The notes under the pieces: generated by a model | Database searches by the model: none | Told to the model about the DNA's origin: nothing | What the model saw: only the letters and a program-made list of their open reading frames with translations | Position numbers and translations under genes: made by a program | NCBI GenBank assembly: GCA_018398585.1 | Contig: JAGTTD010000001.1 | Location: 39,013,938-39,077,937, forward strand | Reading direction: 5' to 3' | Length of the DNA stretch: 64,000 nucleotides | DNA from: Simmondsia chinensis | Taxonomy: Eukaryota > Streptophyta > Magnoliopsida > Caryophyllales > Simmondsiaceae | Part shown: one piece after another, positions 33,745 to 45,326 of the stretch | Numbering within the stretch: the stretch's first letter is position 1 | Layout of the letters: each line of letters begins with the position of its first letter

Positions 33745-33840
33745 TTTTCTACTACGATGCGTTTTCTCGGGCTCCGCTTTAGTAGATGTGCCGATCTTGT
33801 ACTGAGAGTTATCTCTCTAATTATAAAAAAAAAAAAAAAG
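33745..33840 (+). repeat. LINE-tail-like repeat copy
   Basis: CGTTTTCTCGGGCTCC, CTTGTACTGAGAGTTATCTC, then TCTAATTATA and an A run. Confidence 0.55.
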
Positions 33841-33957
33841 AAAAAAGCTAGTAACTATCTTGCCATTTGTATCCAACATATACAAAGTGGGTACATATTT
33901 TAGATACTTTTAGCATTTCCTATAAGAAATTATCACTTAATACTACGAGGTTTGACC

Positions 33958-34190
33958 AAAGAGGGCACCAACACGCTGTCACCGGATCCCATTAGAACTC
34001 CGAAGTTAAGCGTACTTGGGAGAGAGTAGTACCATGATGGGTGACCTCCTGGGAAGTCCTCACCCTCAGGTTGGGGGCACTGGGAAACAGTCTCTCTTTA
34101 GGTTAACACCCTGAAGGGGGAAGGCTGCGTACATCCACCCCCCTAGACCCTGTGTAGGCGAGAGCCCTGGAGGCACTAGGTATGTTCCTT
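33958..34190 (+). mobile_element. 5S-rRNA-derived SINE, copy B
   Basis: Same layout as copy A: 5S head (CACCGGATCCCATTAGAACT, AAGTTAAGCGTACTTGGG, GGGTGACCTCCTGGGAAGTC) and Au-type body ending GGCACTAGGTATGTTCCTT. Flanked by a perfect 17-bp duplication TACTACGAGGTTTGACC (33941-33957, 34191-34207). The SINE start may be 33955 because ACC is shared by site and element. Confidence 0.95.
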
Positions 34191-34248
34191 TACTACGAGG
34201 TTTGACCTTTCATTATTAAGATTGTCTAATATTTTAATATATAAAAAA

Positions 34249-35320
34249 GGATAATATTTAAAAAAATCTTCTCAATTATTGGTCAAAATTAAAGTGATCC
34301 TCTGAAATTTCAATTTTCATCAAAGACACCCTTTGAATTATTATTCACAATCAATGTGACATCTCTATAACTTTTATTTCATCATACACACTCTCCAAAT
34401 TATTAGTTAAAATCAATGTAACTCCTTTAACTTCTAAATTATTTCAAGGCCACTCTCCAAACTACTAAAAAAGATCAATTTGATTCCCTAACTTCAAATT
34501 TTATCAAAGACATCCAAACTATTTAAAAATTTTGAAAAATATTGGGTTTCGGTACCTTGACTTTTGCTAATATATTTTATAGAGCCCTAAGATTTATAAA
34601 TATTTTTGAGGTATCCTAAGCTATTGAAGCTTTCTTTTTTCAAAAACTTTTTTTTACAACTTCATCAGGATTCTATTAAATTGTACTATTGTGGTAAATA
34701 AAACAAAAGGAAAATACTTTAAATAAAATTTAACTATCATTTATATTTAAAATAATATAAAATATTTAAAAATATGCAAAATAATGTTAAAAGTTTAAAA
34801 AAATATATAACTCACTAACAATACCAATAAATAATTTTGAAAAAAATAATAATAAAGTTGTATTCTATAATTGAATTTATTGTAAATATACTTTTGGAAT
34901 GTACAATTGTTTTAAATATAACTGAAACTTTTATCTTAGTTATATTATTTTTGAAGTGTCAGGTTAGTTTAAATTAACGGTCTTAAAGGAGTTGTGTGGA
35001 TATTTTATGGCAAAATTACTAGAGTTCAAGTTATTTTAAAACCTCAGGACACATATAAACTATATTGTCAAATCTAAGGATACCTTAAACAAATTTTATT
35101 TGAATTTTTTTAATTCCTTTGGACGTCTTTGATATAATTTTTGAAGCTGGGGATTAAATTGATTTTAGTTAAATTTTTTGGGGGTGTCTTTTGATAAATT
35201 AGTAGTTGGGGGTTACATTGATTTTGACTAATAGTTCGGGGATGTCTTTGATTAAATTTAAAGTTCGAGGCAACTTTAATTTTGACCAATAGTTCAAGAG
35301 GTCTCTATAAATATTATCGT
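34249..35320. mobile_element. Long-TIR element, probably Mutator-like
   Basis: Left end GATAATATTTAAAAAAATC...ATTATTGGTCAAAATTAAAG is repeated in inverse at the right end (35100-35319). Each arm is made of about 35-bp direct units built on AATCAATGT.AC and CATCAAAGACA.CC. Flanks ATAAAAAA / ATAAAAATA are a possible degenerate target duplication. About 1.07 kb, no coding frame. Confidence 0.7.
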
Positions 35321-35764
35321 ATAAAAATATAGCATGCAATTTAATTTTTTTTTTAATCTAGATACCCTCATTTAGAATTTCTTGAATATTATTTATAAAA
35401 TGCGAACGTAGAAAATGTTTATTACAATATATAAGCAACTCCTTCACCAACATTTGGAGCTTTTTATTTATTTATTTAGTTATTTTCCCCTCCGAGAAGT
35501 GCTTATGCGAGACATAATTATGAAAATATATATGTTCTTTCCCTTGAAATCTAATATTCTTTTGTCATAGTTGATTTGGTGAATTTTTATCAAAATTTTT
35601 TTTAAGTACTTTTTCAAAATAGTTGATGTGCACATATATTAATGAAATTATATGCTACATCAATAATTTTCAGCAAATTTCAGTAAATTTTTGACAAAGT
35701 ATTCATGTCATAAAATTTCAAACACTTTTTATTCGGTTATCTAACTAGTAATATATATGTATAT

Positions 35765-35942
35765 GGAGCGGCTGGAATGAGAATAAAAATTTCGTGAGAA
35801 TATAAGAAAATTAAATATAAGCCGTTAGATCTTAAATAAGATTGATTAACGATCCTCATTAAACACTTATTTAAGATCTAACGGCTTAGATTTAATTTTC
35901 TCATATTTTTACGAAACTTCTATTCTTATCCCAGCCGCTCCC
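35765..35942. mobile_element. Near-perfect foldback MITE
   Basis: GGAGCGGCTGGAATGAGAAT at the left and CCAGCCGCTCCC at the right end form arms of about 75 bp meeting at AAGCCGTTAGATCTTAAATA, with a loop near 35850. The pairing continues into ATATATGTATA flanks. Confidence 0.85.
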
Positions 35943-35958
35943 TATACATATATGCACT

Positions 35959-38380
35959 ATTTTTTGCTATGATATAACGATTGAAAAAATGGGATTTAAT
36001 TTATGTGTGTTAGGTGAATAACAAAAAGTGTTAATTTAAAAGTCTAATTATATAATTTTGAAAGTTATTTATGTTTAAGATTTAGTATCTAATTAACTAC
36101 TTAATTATGTTTAAGTTTTTTTGCTATAATGTTGCTCATGATTTTCCACTGAGATTTCAGCATGTTCTTTTATTTTACCTGGTTATTTTGTAGAGACTCT
36201 CTCTATACTCCTTTTAATTATAAAAAAATAATTTAATTAACTACTTCAATAATTTGATAACATAATTCAATTCAATTCCTTTCCAATTTATCCCTTTTCT
36301 TTCAAGTTTGACGTCGAAGGAAAAAAACAAATATGAGCTGAGATTTTTTAGGAGGGAAAAAAAGATGAAATGTATTTATTTTAATCATATAATAATGCGT
36401 CGATATACCATTTATTAAATTCTTGTTTTTACTTCGCTGGTCTGATTTTCACGTAATATTAAATTGAAGAAAATCTATATGTATTAATTAAAATACCAAA
36501 TTTATATATCAATGATATAATAATATACGATTTTATTATAACAAATAAGAATATAGGATATTTTTGTATAAAGTTAATGACTTTTCACTAAACAATTGTT
36601 ATAAAAACCGAAAATTTAAATTTCGTAGTAATGTAGTTTTAGAAAGTGTTTTAAAACCGTTTACTCTCAAAAATACGAGATCGTCATAACTTAGTCGGGT
36701 ATAAAGGTGTCGTATCCTCAGTATAGAGTTAGACGCGATGATTAATGAATAGTTGAAACTCGGTTTTTGTTGGTTTTAATGATTTGTTGACTAATCTAAT
36801 AGAACTAACAGTAAACTAATGTTGTCAAATCAATTAAGGATAGTTTAGGGAATGAATTCGGGATAGCTTAAGTCGAATTCCATCATTATATTTTATTATA
36901 ACAATGACTTAGAGAGCTTAGGCTACAAGCATTAAGCCTTGGTTAACACTTGCATTAGGGCTTTGGATAACGAATTAGTTGAAGGGCATAACATATCTTA
37001 TTACTCTAGGTGTAGCATAGTTATCTTAATAGCACTATTTAATTCTTTTTCACTCCTAATTCAATGTTAACTTATATAAAGATTGTGTTCAGGGTTGGAT
37101 ACAATCACAACCTTAACCACACTTGAAAATCTGTTATGTTAAAGTCTAGGCAACAAGCACATTGACAGAACGCAAATAAATTGAAAATCTAAACTTGTCT
37201 ACAAGCTCATGCATAGAAAACCAATCGCAATAATTAATTCCCCACAGGGGTGCAAAAATAACATAACATAAATAATTTGCAACAAGAGGACTTTTACACA
37301 TCACAAATCAAAAAGAGAAAGTAAAGAAAAAATCATGAATGATGACGCCCTCAATTGATGTTGACATTCATCCTTACTCTAATCCCCGACACTCCAACCA
37401 CCTGCGCTTTGGTATTTGAGAATCCTTAGGTCTCATAGCGGCTTCAAAAAGAAGAGGACAAGAGGAGATAAGATAAAAGATGTGAAAAATTAGGTCTCCT
37501 CCTCCCTTTATAAAGAGGTGGCGTGCCCGAGGGTTACGCGCATCTTTTTTTGGAAGCACATACAGTTAACTTAGAATGCACGTAAATGTTGATTCATAAT
37601 GAGTTACGGGCCAAATTATATAACAAATTGAAACTCTCGAAGAGATCTACATGTTCCTAGTGGTATCGTCAGTGCGACTGGATATTATTTGGTCATAAAA
37701 GCTCTTCTTTTAATCTTTTGCTCGTTTTAGGCTTGATAGATTGCTAAAATTCTTGGCCGATCGATCCATGCACCCATGGGAAGACTTTTCTCATCCGAAT
37801 CCTGACCCGATGGGTACTTCTTTTCCACACATGATTGGGTTTCTCAATGTAGTCTCTAAATAAGCCTAAATTATACTTGATTTCTCCACTTTTCAACCCT
37901 TGTTTTCTCTGATACGCTCCAAGCCTAAATATACCTAAATTGAAACAAAACACCGTGTAAAAGGCGAATATGTTATAAGAATGAGGTATAAAATATATAA
38001 AAATAAGACACATCATGTACATATAATTATGGTTTGCCATTGACTCATCCTCTTCAAGAGACTGGTTGATTGAAGGAATTCAGTTGTTGAATCAAACTCA
38101 TCTGCCACAATATCATGGATGCTAAAGTCAGAGAATTTTTTTCTTTTTTGAACGGATAAAGTCAGATTTCAACCCATAGAAATGAAACTTTTTATAATTC
38201 ACAAAATCTTATCCTTAGTCATGTCAAAAGCGTTTTGTTTAATCATTCTCCTAGAGAAACCAATTACGTTGTGGACCACTTTTCGAGATCTTTATTTTTA
38301 TTGAGTGGCTTTGATTATACTCTTTGGTTTCTCTCCTTTTATTTACCTAATGTTTCTTTTTCTTTCTTTTAGTTAGTTCT
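35959..38380. other. Long non-coding stretch
   Basis: No gene on either strand. 36.6-37.7 kb is less AT-rich and has a retroelement feel (for example GTGTCGTATCCTCAGTATAG at 36706) but I see no LTR pair or coding domain. The frames at 37374-37559 and 37744-38040 (-) match nothing I know. Confidence 0.5.
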
Positions 38381-38387
38381 TTTTTTC

Positions 38388-38650
38388 TTTGATAATTAGC
38401 ACAATAATCGCTATACAGAAACTGGCGTCCCATGAAGGTGGAACCCGAGACTACTCCTGAGTGGGTAAATATCAAGGCAATAGGAGTAAAAACCAACAAC
38501 GGCAAGATCTACCTACACCCACCTCCCAACATACATATCATCACCCACTGCAATCAAAAATGCAAACAGAAACCAAAACAAAATGGCACATCGGAGGATC
38601 TCAGTATAAAAATTGCCTACATAAAGATAGTACTATTTTATAGCAACAGT
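38388..38650 (-). repeat. LINE-tail-like repeat copy, longest in the window
   Basis: TTTGATAATTAGCACAATAA at the left, then a stretch matching the other copies (CTGGCGTCCCATGAAGGTGG..CCCGAGACT). The 118-codon plus frame over it is spurious. Confidence 0.5.
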
Positions 38651-38983
38651 CAATCCTCTAAAAAAAAAAAAAAAAAAAAGGTACATATGACATTGCTTAC
38701 ACTTATTTTTCTAGAAAGTAACAAAGTAATTCATCTAGCTACTACAGCAATGAAAACAATCGAACATTTACACCTAATTTCGAGGTGAATGTAAGCTTCT
38801 CTTTTTTTCCTTAATTACTTTCCTTTTCTTGTACTTTGTCCTTTCTTCCTTCCTATTCTTTCTTCTTTATTTCAAATAAGTTTATTTACACCATTACTCT
38901 GTATATTTTGCTAATTATGTTAATTTATTTGCTAAACTTTTAATTGAGTTTATTTAGTATTTGTTTAACTAAAATTGCACTAA

Positions 38984-39044
38984 TTTCTAAATGAAATGAT
39001 AATGTTGATTTTTGACTTATTAACATTGTCATTTCATTTAGAAA
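38984..39044. repeat. Short hairpin with 23-bp stem
   Basis: TTTCTAAATGAAATGATAAT (and GTT) pairs with AACATTGTCATTTCATTTAG (and AAA); one T-G wobble, 15-nt loop. Could give a small-RNA-like hairpin if transcribed. Confidence 0.85.
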
Positions 39045-39757
39045 CTCGTAAAAAGATATGCAAGTCATAGATTTTTTACCTAAAAAATATATGAAAGGGA
39101 CAATTACCTCATAATTATAATCATAAGTTAACATTAATTATAAACTTAGACTTGATTAAAATAATTTTAATTATACAGTAATTAAATTAATATAATTAAA
39201 AATTTAGGGACCGTGATGTCACAATAATCAAAGTAAAAGGGCCAATGAGCTAAATAATCCTATTAAATATACTTAATTTGTATATCTAGTTTTATCATAA
39301 AAAGTTTGCATATCTAATTTGAATACTAAATAATATAATAGAAGTTCATTAAACTATAAAACTAGTATTAATAATTTACTTTTTTATAATTATATATATA
39401 TATATATATATATAAAATACTAACTGGGTTTATTTTTGAAATACAAAATTTATTGGGTTTTTTTGCTTTCCTTACATGTTGGCTTTGGACAGCCGAAGAC
39501 GTCTGCATTTGTCCGTGGACAATAGTCAAACTAACTTTTATAACGCTCTTCATTTTGTACTGAAATTCCATTCCTCTTGGCCCCAACTTATTAATCTAAC
39601 CAATAATTTGAAATATTTTATTAATTTAGTACAACAAGCAAAATCTTTGCATAGTCACTGTGAATGTATTACAATATTGTGAAGGGGTATGCAATACAAT
39701 GCTTTTCTTTTGTGTTGATTTTTTTAATGCAATGTTAATTACAAAGTATTTTGATAC
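39045..39757. other. AT-rich spacer
   Basis: TA microsatellite at about 39392-39413. No gene. Confidence 0.6.
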
Positions 39758-39762
39758 AGATC

Positions 39763-40204
39763 TGATGCAATATAGATAAAGAAATTTAGAGGAACGAAAT
39801 GTTCAATAGCTTTCCTTTATATTCTTATTGCTAAAACAATTAAGAACAAAGGGAAAAATATGTTTATTCTTGATTTTCACAATACGAGAATAAGAAAGAG
39901 CAAATAGGAAATAAAATTTATGAAAATTGAATAACTAAACTCTAGTCAGCCTCCCTCTTTAAGTAGAGGAATTTTCCTAACTATACTAAAAATAATTAAA
40001 TAAAAATCAAAATAAATTCCTATTTAAAGATCAATGGTGGATATTAGCTATTCATGTGCTCATCTATCAATCCTTGTGCTTTTCTCCTTGTTCGACAACC
40101 GTTGAACTTTCCGACTTGAAGGTAAACTTTTGTGCGCATTCTGCCATCTCGCCAAGATCCGATCCGCCGAGTAACTCACCAAAAGATAAGATGCAGCTGC
40201 ATCA
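39763..40204 (-). repeat. 3' LTR of gypsy element D
   Basis: Minus strand TGATGCAGCTGCATC to ATTGCATCA, 442 bp. The first part (39763-40015) matches 41827-42075. Confidence 0.85.
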
Positions 40205-40789
40205 TTGTCCCTGAGTTGGAGGGACTTCGTGCTCGAATTTGCAAACAGATAATTTGGGAAATTCTTGCTAAGTTATGACCCCCCGTGCCCATCCTTCATC
40301 TAGTAAGCCCCAACTTACCAAGCTTGCCCAGACGTGGACTAGTGATCCAACTCACGAAGATGAGGGTTGTAACCTGTCTTGCCAAGGCTTAGGCTGCATC
40401 ATACTCCCTGGCCTGAAAAGAATTCACAATCGAATTCGCCATGATTCATTCGGATCATTTTCGCCAAGTAACGAGCTGGTTCATCCTCGCCCAAATTTGC
40501 ATTACTCGCCAACTTCCATCCACAACGGCTTCTAGGAATGACGCACAAAGCGTACATCCCTATCCAACACAATGTTGGCGGGGATGTTATGCGTGTACCC
40601 CTCATGTAAACCTTCTTGGGTTTTGAATTCAGTTTTCCACTCGCCTTTTTGGAGATGCAACTCTTGTGGTATCCCGCTTTCAAACCCAACTTACTAGACA
40701 CCATCGAATTCTACAATTAGTATTGAAAATTATTCAATTTCGAAACAGGTAATCAATATTGTACCATGATCTTACCGAAGGTCCTTCTA

Positions 40790-41401
40790 TCAAGGTATAT
40801 TCACCATGTCCCATACTTTGTTGGCGTCAAGATAGTTGATCCACTCTTTAGGCCTTCTCGAACGAAAACCCTGGTAAGTAGCTTCCAAACTTGGCGTCTG
40901 AGCACCCTCCACAAGGCTAATTCGGTAATGCATCCTACTCGGTAAGGTAGCTCTCGGTGCTAGATCAAATCGGTGTTGAATACCCCTCAATGATGGTAAG
41001 GTAATCGGGTGCTCTTTCGATATTTTTCCCTGTTCCTCTTGGCACTTCTTGCCTATCTTCTTCTCACCAACCTCTTTGGCGAGCATTGCTCTTGTCTGGG
41101 GATTTGGGTTTTTGGTTATCACCGAATGTGGTGCTTCGTCCTCCTTAGGCAACAAGACTAACTTTGTGCCCGCAAACACAAAGCTGTAGGCGTCCCACCT
41201 CCCAACATGGGTAGTGTCTCTGTCGAATTGCCATGGTCGTCCAAGCAACAAGTGGCATGCATCCATAGTAAACATATCACACCATATTTCATCCTGGTAT
41301 TTCACCCCAATTAAAATGTTAACTAGACAACATTTTGATATGGTTACCTGGCTTCCTTTCTCGAGCCATAACAACTTGTAATGGTTTAGATGCTCCTCCA
41401 T
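40790..41401 (-). pseudogene. pol: gypsy protease/RT-linker fragment
   Basis: 203 codons. MDACHLLLGRPWQFDRDTTH is the segment that follows the aspartic protease in plant gypsy elements; LVLLPKEDEAP, AMLAKEVGEKK and LPSLRGIQHRFDL lead towards RT. The frame ends before any RT motif, and the next DNA (40205-40789) is 3' internal sequence, so RT to integrase has been deleted. Upstream (41429-41810) the gag end is degenerate. Confidence 0.85.
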
Positions 41402-41810
41402 CTTTAACCTAACTTTTGGACTACTTCCTTGGAGATAGGATTCTTACAGCTCCTAGAATCAATGACTAGGCAACATACCCTTCCCCCAATCATACATGTT
41501 GTCTGGAAGATGATATCTCGAAACCAGTCATCCCCTTCTACTACCTTAGGCATGAAGCAAAGCCATCGGACCATAAATAGGTGGCCATCCTCGGTTCTAT
41601 CCTCTTCTCCCCCATCCGGTAGTGATTAAACTAGAGCCATAGTCGTTTGGTTGGGATTCGCACCCAATTGCTCTAGGCACAGTTTGATTTGCTGGAATCT
41701 CTCCTCCATCTCCTCGAATCTCCTCTCGGTCTGTCATCATAGATCTGGCTCATGAATGTCACCAACAATGGTGTACTCTATTGCCCACGGGCTATATTAG
41801 AAAATGTTTT

Positions 41811-41826
41811 GAGCTCTGATATCAAC
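41811..41826 (-). other. Primer binding site of element D
   Basis: Plus strand GAGCTCTGATATCAAC, so minus strand GTTGATATCAGAGCTC, a one-base variant of the Met-tRNA site. Confidence 0.8.
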
Positions 41827-42080
41827 TGATTCAATGAAGAAAAGAAAATTTATGAGAACGCAAGGTTCAACAATCTTTCTTTAAATTCTGATTGCTAAAA
41901 CAATTAAGAACAAATGGAGAATAAGTCTATTCTTGATTCTCATAACAAAGAATAAGAAAGAGCAGATAAGGAATAAAATATATAAAAATTGAATGATTAA
42001 ACCCTAGTCAGCCTCCCTCTTTAAGCAAAGCAACTTTCCTAGGTATACTCAAAATATTAAAATAAATTAAAATAAAATAA
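41827..42080 (-). repeat. 5' LTR of element D, truncated
   Basis: Begins TGATTCAATG on the plus strand; similarity to the left LTR ends near 42075 and the remaining about 190 bp are absent. Confidence 0.75.
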
Positions 42081-42153
42081 AAATTAACTCACTCTTCAGC
42101 AACTTCAGCTTCTGAGTAAGCTAATACATCGGAGTGCCTTCAATACAAGACTC

Positions 42154-42920
42154 TCATACGTGTCGAACGGCAGGGAGAAAATCCTCGTGATCTGCCCAGA
42201 AGTTGAAGAACTTGAAAGGAAGACGCCGGGCATGGCGCTCTCCAAGCCCTCTCACAACACTAGCACTGTGGTCTGAAACGATATGGCGAGCAAGAATCTC
42301 AGTGGAAGCAACAGGAAAGTCACGAAGCCAACTCTCACTAACCAAGCACCAATCAAGCTGCTTGAGGATCAATCTGTCATCCTCGGCATTATTGGACCAA
42401 GTAAAATGTAGACTAGAAGAAGGGATAAGCGTAAGCTCGGCCTCAGTAATGCACTCCTGCCACCGCATCTATCAGACGTACTAAGGATGGCATTGAAATC
42501 CACGAGGGGGATCCAAGGCTCACTCAAAAGGCTAGCACCAACACTCCGAAGATAGTCCCATAGAACTTGGTGAGGCCCAGGCTGGTTAAAGACGTAAATA
42601 AAAGTGGCGAGGAAACCCACAGTTCCAAAAAGATCCGAAATATGACCGGTAAGAAATTGATCACCTCCCCGAATGAACTCGACTTTATAGGTGCCCGAGT
42701 CCCAAGCAACTGTGATGCGACACTAAGAATGACAAACTCCGCTGAAAAGAAATCTCCATCCATTGGCACAACGGGCAATCATAGACTCCACATCAAAAGG
42801 CTTGGTTTTGGTTTCAACCAAACCAATGATAGATAAACGATTGGAAGATATCCAATCACAAACAGCGCGCGAAGAGTCGGGGTTATTGAGCCCCCTAATG
42901 TTCCAACATCCTATAACCAT
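42154..42920 (-). pseudogene. LINE ORF2 endonuclease part, frameshifted
   Basis: Starts MVIGCWNIRGLNNPDSSRAV, the usual beginning of plant L1 ORF2 (apurinic endonuclease-like domain). 42723-42920, 42524-42778, 42369-42620 (PWIPLVDFNAILSTSDRCGG) and 42154-42468 (LHFTWSNN, LDWCLVSESW, IVSDHSASVV) carry successive endonuclease blocks in different frames, so at least three frameshifts occurred. The SDH motif in VSDHSA is the catalytic His end. The enzyme would nick target DNA for priming. Confidence 0.88.
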
Positions 42921-43024
42921 GATGAAATAATTAGAAAAGAATACACCTCAGGACCAGTTGAGAACACGGCCCACACACCCGGCCGCAAGGGTAAGATGCC
43001 GCCTCAGTGCCTCCACGAAAGACT

Positions 43025-43305
43025 CTACACACTAAGGTGTGGAGGGGTCAGACGGACTCTCAAATTGGGCACTGGCTCCAACAATGGCATCCTGAGCCAC
43101 CTCCACCTCAGAAGGCACTGACTCTGAGTCATGGAAAGAAGAGGGAAGAAAGTCAGTAAAAGTTCTTCGAGGAAGAGAAACATATCCAGATGAAGAAATG
43201 ACTCGCCTAGGATCTGGGTTACAGCTCTACCTCGTCTCGTATCATTATCCCTAGAAGGAGTGAGAGGACTACAAGGAAGCCCCTCTAAATCGGGCCCATT
43301 CCCCC
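43025..43305 (-). pseudogene. LINE ORF1, C-terminal piece
   Basis: Begins with RGNGPDLEGLPCSPLTPSRD, continuing the repeated NGP.LEGL motif of 45327-45733 on the other side of the LTR insertion. The initial residues of the open frame lie in the LTR. Confidence 0.7.
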
Positions 43306-43676
43306 TGTTACAAACCGATATTCCGAGGCTTGAGTTCAAATTGGCTTTGGCGGGAAATTCTGTTAAAAGCTGTTCTGTTGTGGCTGCTATGCGTTACTGC
43401 TGCTGTTACTTGCTGATCTGCTACCACTTGCTGCTGTTTTGCTGTTATGTCACTGTTTTGGCTCCAACAATAACAATAATTCAAATAAATGAAAATCTGA
43501 ACATAATCTCAAGTTGAGATTAAATCTCTCTTTCTCATCTCCTTTTCCCTTCTTTCTCTCATCTAATTCTAAAACTCTTCTTTCTCATCTAAACTCTATA
43601 TTCTTTCTCATCCCAAACTCTCAATTCTATCCAATTTATATTAGTTTACGTTTGAGGTTCGAGCCCGAGGATAACA
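43306..43676 (+). repeat. 5' LTR of the 2.0-kb element
   Basis: 371 bp; followed by primer site TTGGTATCAGAGCC at 43678-43691. Confidence 0.92.
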
Positions 43677-43835
43677 ATTGGTATCAGAGCCTCGATCCGA
43701 TCGAGTGCGCAATCAAAATTAAAAAAAAAAAAAATCCAGAAAATTTATTTCAGTACAACAATTCGTTCAGCACTGCTCACAGTTCCAGATCAAGCATATT
43801 AGATTAGAACTTGCAAATTTCAGAAAATTTGGGAC

Positions 43836-44926
43836 ATGGCTGGTGCATCAACTAATAACCGAGATCCGGAGCTTAATGACAAGGTTGAGCTATTGAGTAC
43901 TAAGTTCGATCAGTTCAATCAGCAAATGACCGTGATCAGGCACAAAATGATAGCATTCAGCAAATGTTGAGGATGTTTTTGGATAGAAACTCGAACAAGG
44001 GAGAATGGCTGCAACAAATTGAAGAAAAAATTGAAAAATCACAAGATGAAGAGAGAATTTCTCCAAGCCAATGCACGCATGAAGTTCTTGCTGCAGAATT
44101 GCAAGATCAACTTCCCAAGATGAAGGTAGCAGCTTCAGTCCAAGATTTTGTTGCTGATTTACAGTCTGCACAACATAAATTGATACAAGCACAAGCAAGT
44201 GATTCACTTCTGTTTGGCGAACTGCACAACTCAATCAAAGAGCAAGATCAAATGAGTAAAGTTGAGGTTTGTGTAGCAAAGAACATTAACAATAAGCCCC
44301 TAGATCAAAGTGATTTGGACAAGTCAGAATTGGAGCTTGTTTTGATCAACGAAGAGGAGATCAACAATGAATGAGACAAATTAGAAGCTTGTATGGAACA
44401 AGTTGGGAGCAAGGGACATTTTTTCAAGGTACAAGCTAATGTTAGACCTCCTGAATATCATGAAGTGCTACTTCAACAGCCAATTTATCAATGGGAAGAT
44501 CAGTTGGAGGTTGTGGCTGCAGGTCATAGTCAACAAGTTGTCAGCCAACACTTGACATGTTCAAACTCGAAATTGGTGCTACAATTATTTCTAATCTCCT
44601 TCCTATGCTTCAAGAGACCTCAAGTTCAAACTCAAACAGTTGGTGTTAGCCTTCAAAATCCAACTCCAGTAGCAAATATGCAGTTTTGGCATGCCGATCG
44701 GCAAGTTCGGCATGATTTATTTCCATTTTTGAGCGGAGATTTGATTAATAGGGTCTCCATCATGAAGCTATGGTATTGGGAGGATATTTGTGAGTTGTTC
44801 ATCAAGTTGTACTGCAGTAACAAGTGCTCATTAGCTGCATTTTCTGGTCCAGCTACACGTTACTGCAAGCAGGGGACTTCTTCAGTTGCAGTTCAGTTGG
44901 AAGATCACCATTCTCTGCATTCTTGA
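43836..44926 (+). pseudogene. gag-like reading frames of the 2.0-kb element
   Basis: An ATG at 43836 opens MAGASTNNRDPELNDKVELL, the type of N-terminus seen in gypsy gag, and stops after a frameshift near 43945. 43964-44374 continues with a Glu/Lys/Gln-rich, probably helical frame (MLRMFLDRNSNKGEWLQQIE). 44393-44926 is a third frame with no domain I know. Function unknown; possibly trans-mobilised by an autonomous relative. Confidence 0.55.
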
Positions 44927-44955
44927 GGACAAGAATGTTCTCAAGGGGAAGGGAA

Positions 44956-45326
44956 TGTTACAAACCGATATTCCGAGGCTTGAGTTCAAATTGGCTTTGG
45001 CGGGAAATTCTGTTAAAAGCTGTTCTGTTGTGGCTGCGATGCGTTACTGCTGTTGTTACTTGCTGATCTACTACTACTTGCTGCTGTTTTGCTGTTATGT
45101 CACTGTTTTGGCGCCAACAATAACAATAAATCAAATCAATAAAAATCTGAACGTAATCCCAAGTTGAGATTAAATCTCTCTTTCTCATCTCCTTTTCCCT
45201 TCTTTCTCTCATCTAATTCTAAAACTCTTTTTTCTCATCTAAACTCTATATTCTTTCTCATCCCAAACTCTCAATTCTATCCAACTTATATTAGTTTACG
45301 TTCGAGGTTCGAGGCCGAGCATAACA
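44956..45326 (+). repeat. 3' LTR of the 2.0-kb element
   Basis: 371 bp, preceded by TCAAGGGGAAGGGAA (polypurine tract, 44941-44955). Confidence 0.92.

Larger units (their letters stand above)
39763..42080 (-). mobile_element. Ty3/gypsy derivative with large internal deletion (element D)
   Basis: On the minus strand: 5' LTR (41827-about 42080, truncated), primer site, a short gag remnant, protease-to-RT linker, then 3' LTR (39763-40204). RT, RNase H and integrase are missing. LTR start TGATGCAGC and the pol fragment resemble element B. The right LTR is cut off where LINE sequence begins. Confidence 0.85.
43306..45326 (+). mobile_element. Non-autonomous LTR element (2.0 kb) inside the LINE
   Basis: Two 371-bp LTRs (TGTTACAAACC to ATAACA) differing at about 15 sites by eye, a Met-tRNA primer site after the left LTR, and a polypurine tract before the right one. 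Flanks CCCCC and TCCCC suggest a degenerate 5-bp duplication. The 1279-bp interior has gag-like frames but no protease, RT or integrase. Confidence 0.9.

Noticed and set aside
38432..38788. 118-codon plus-strand frame
   Set aside because: Runs over a minus-strand LINE tail and a poly(A) run.
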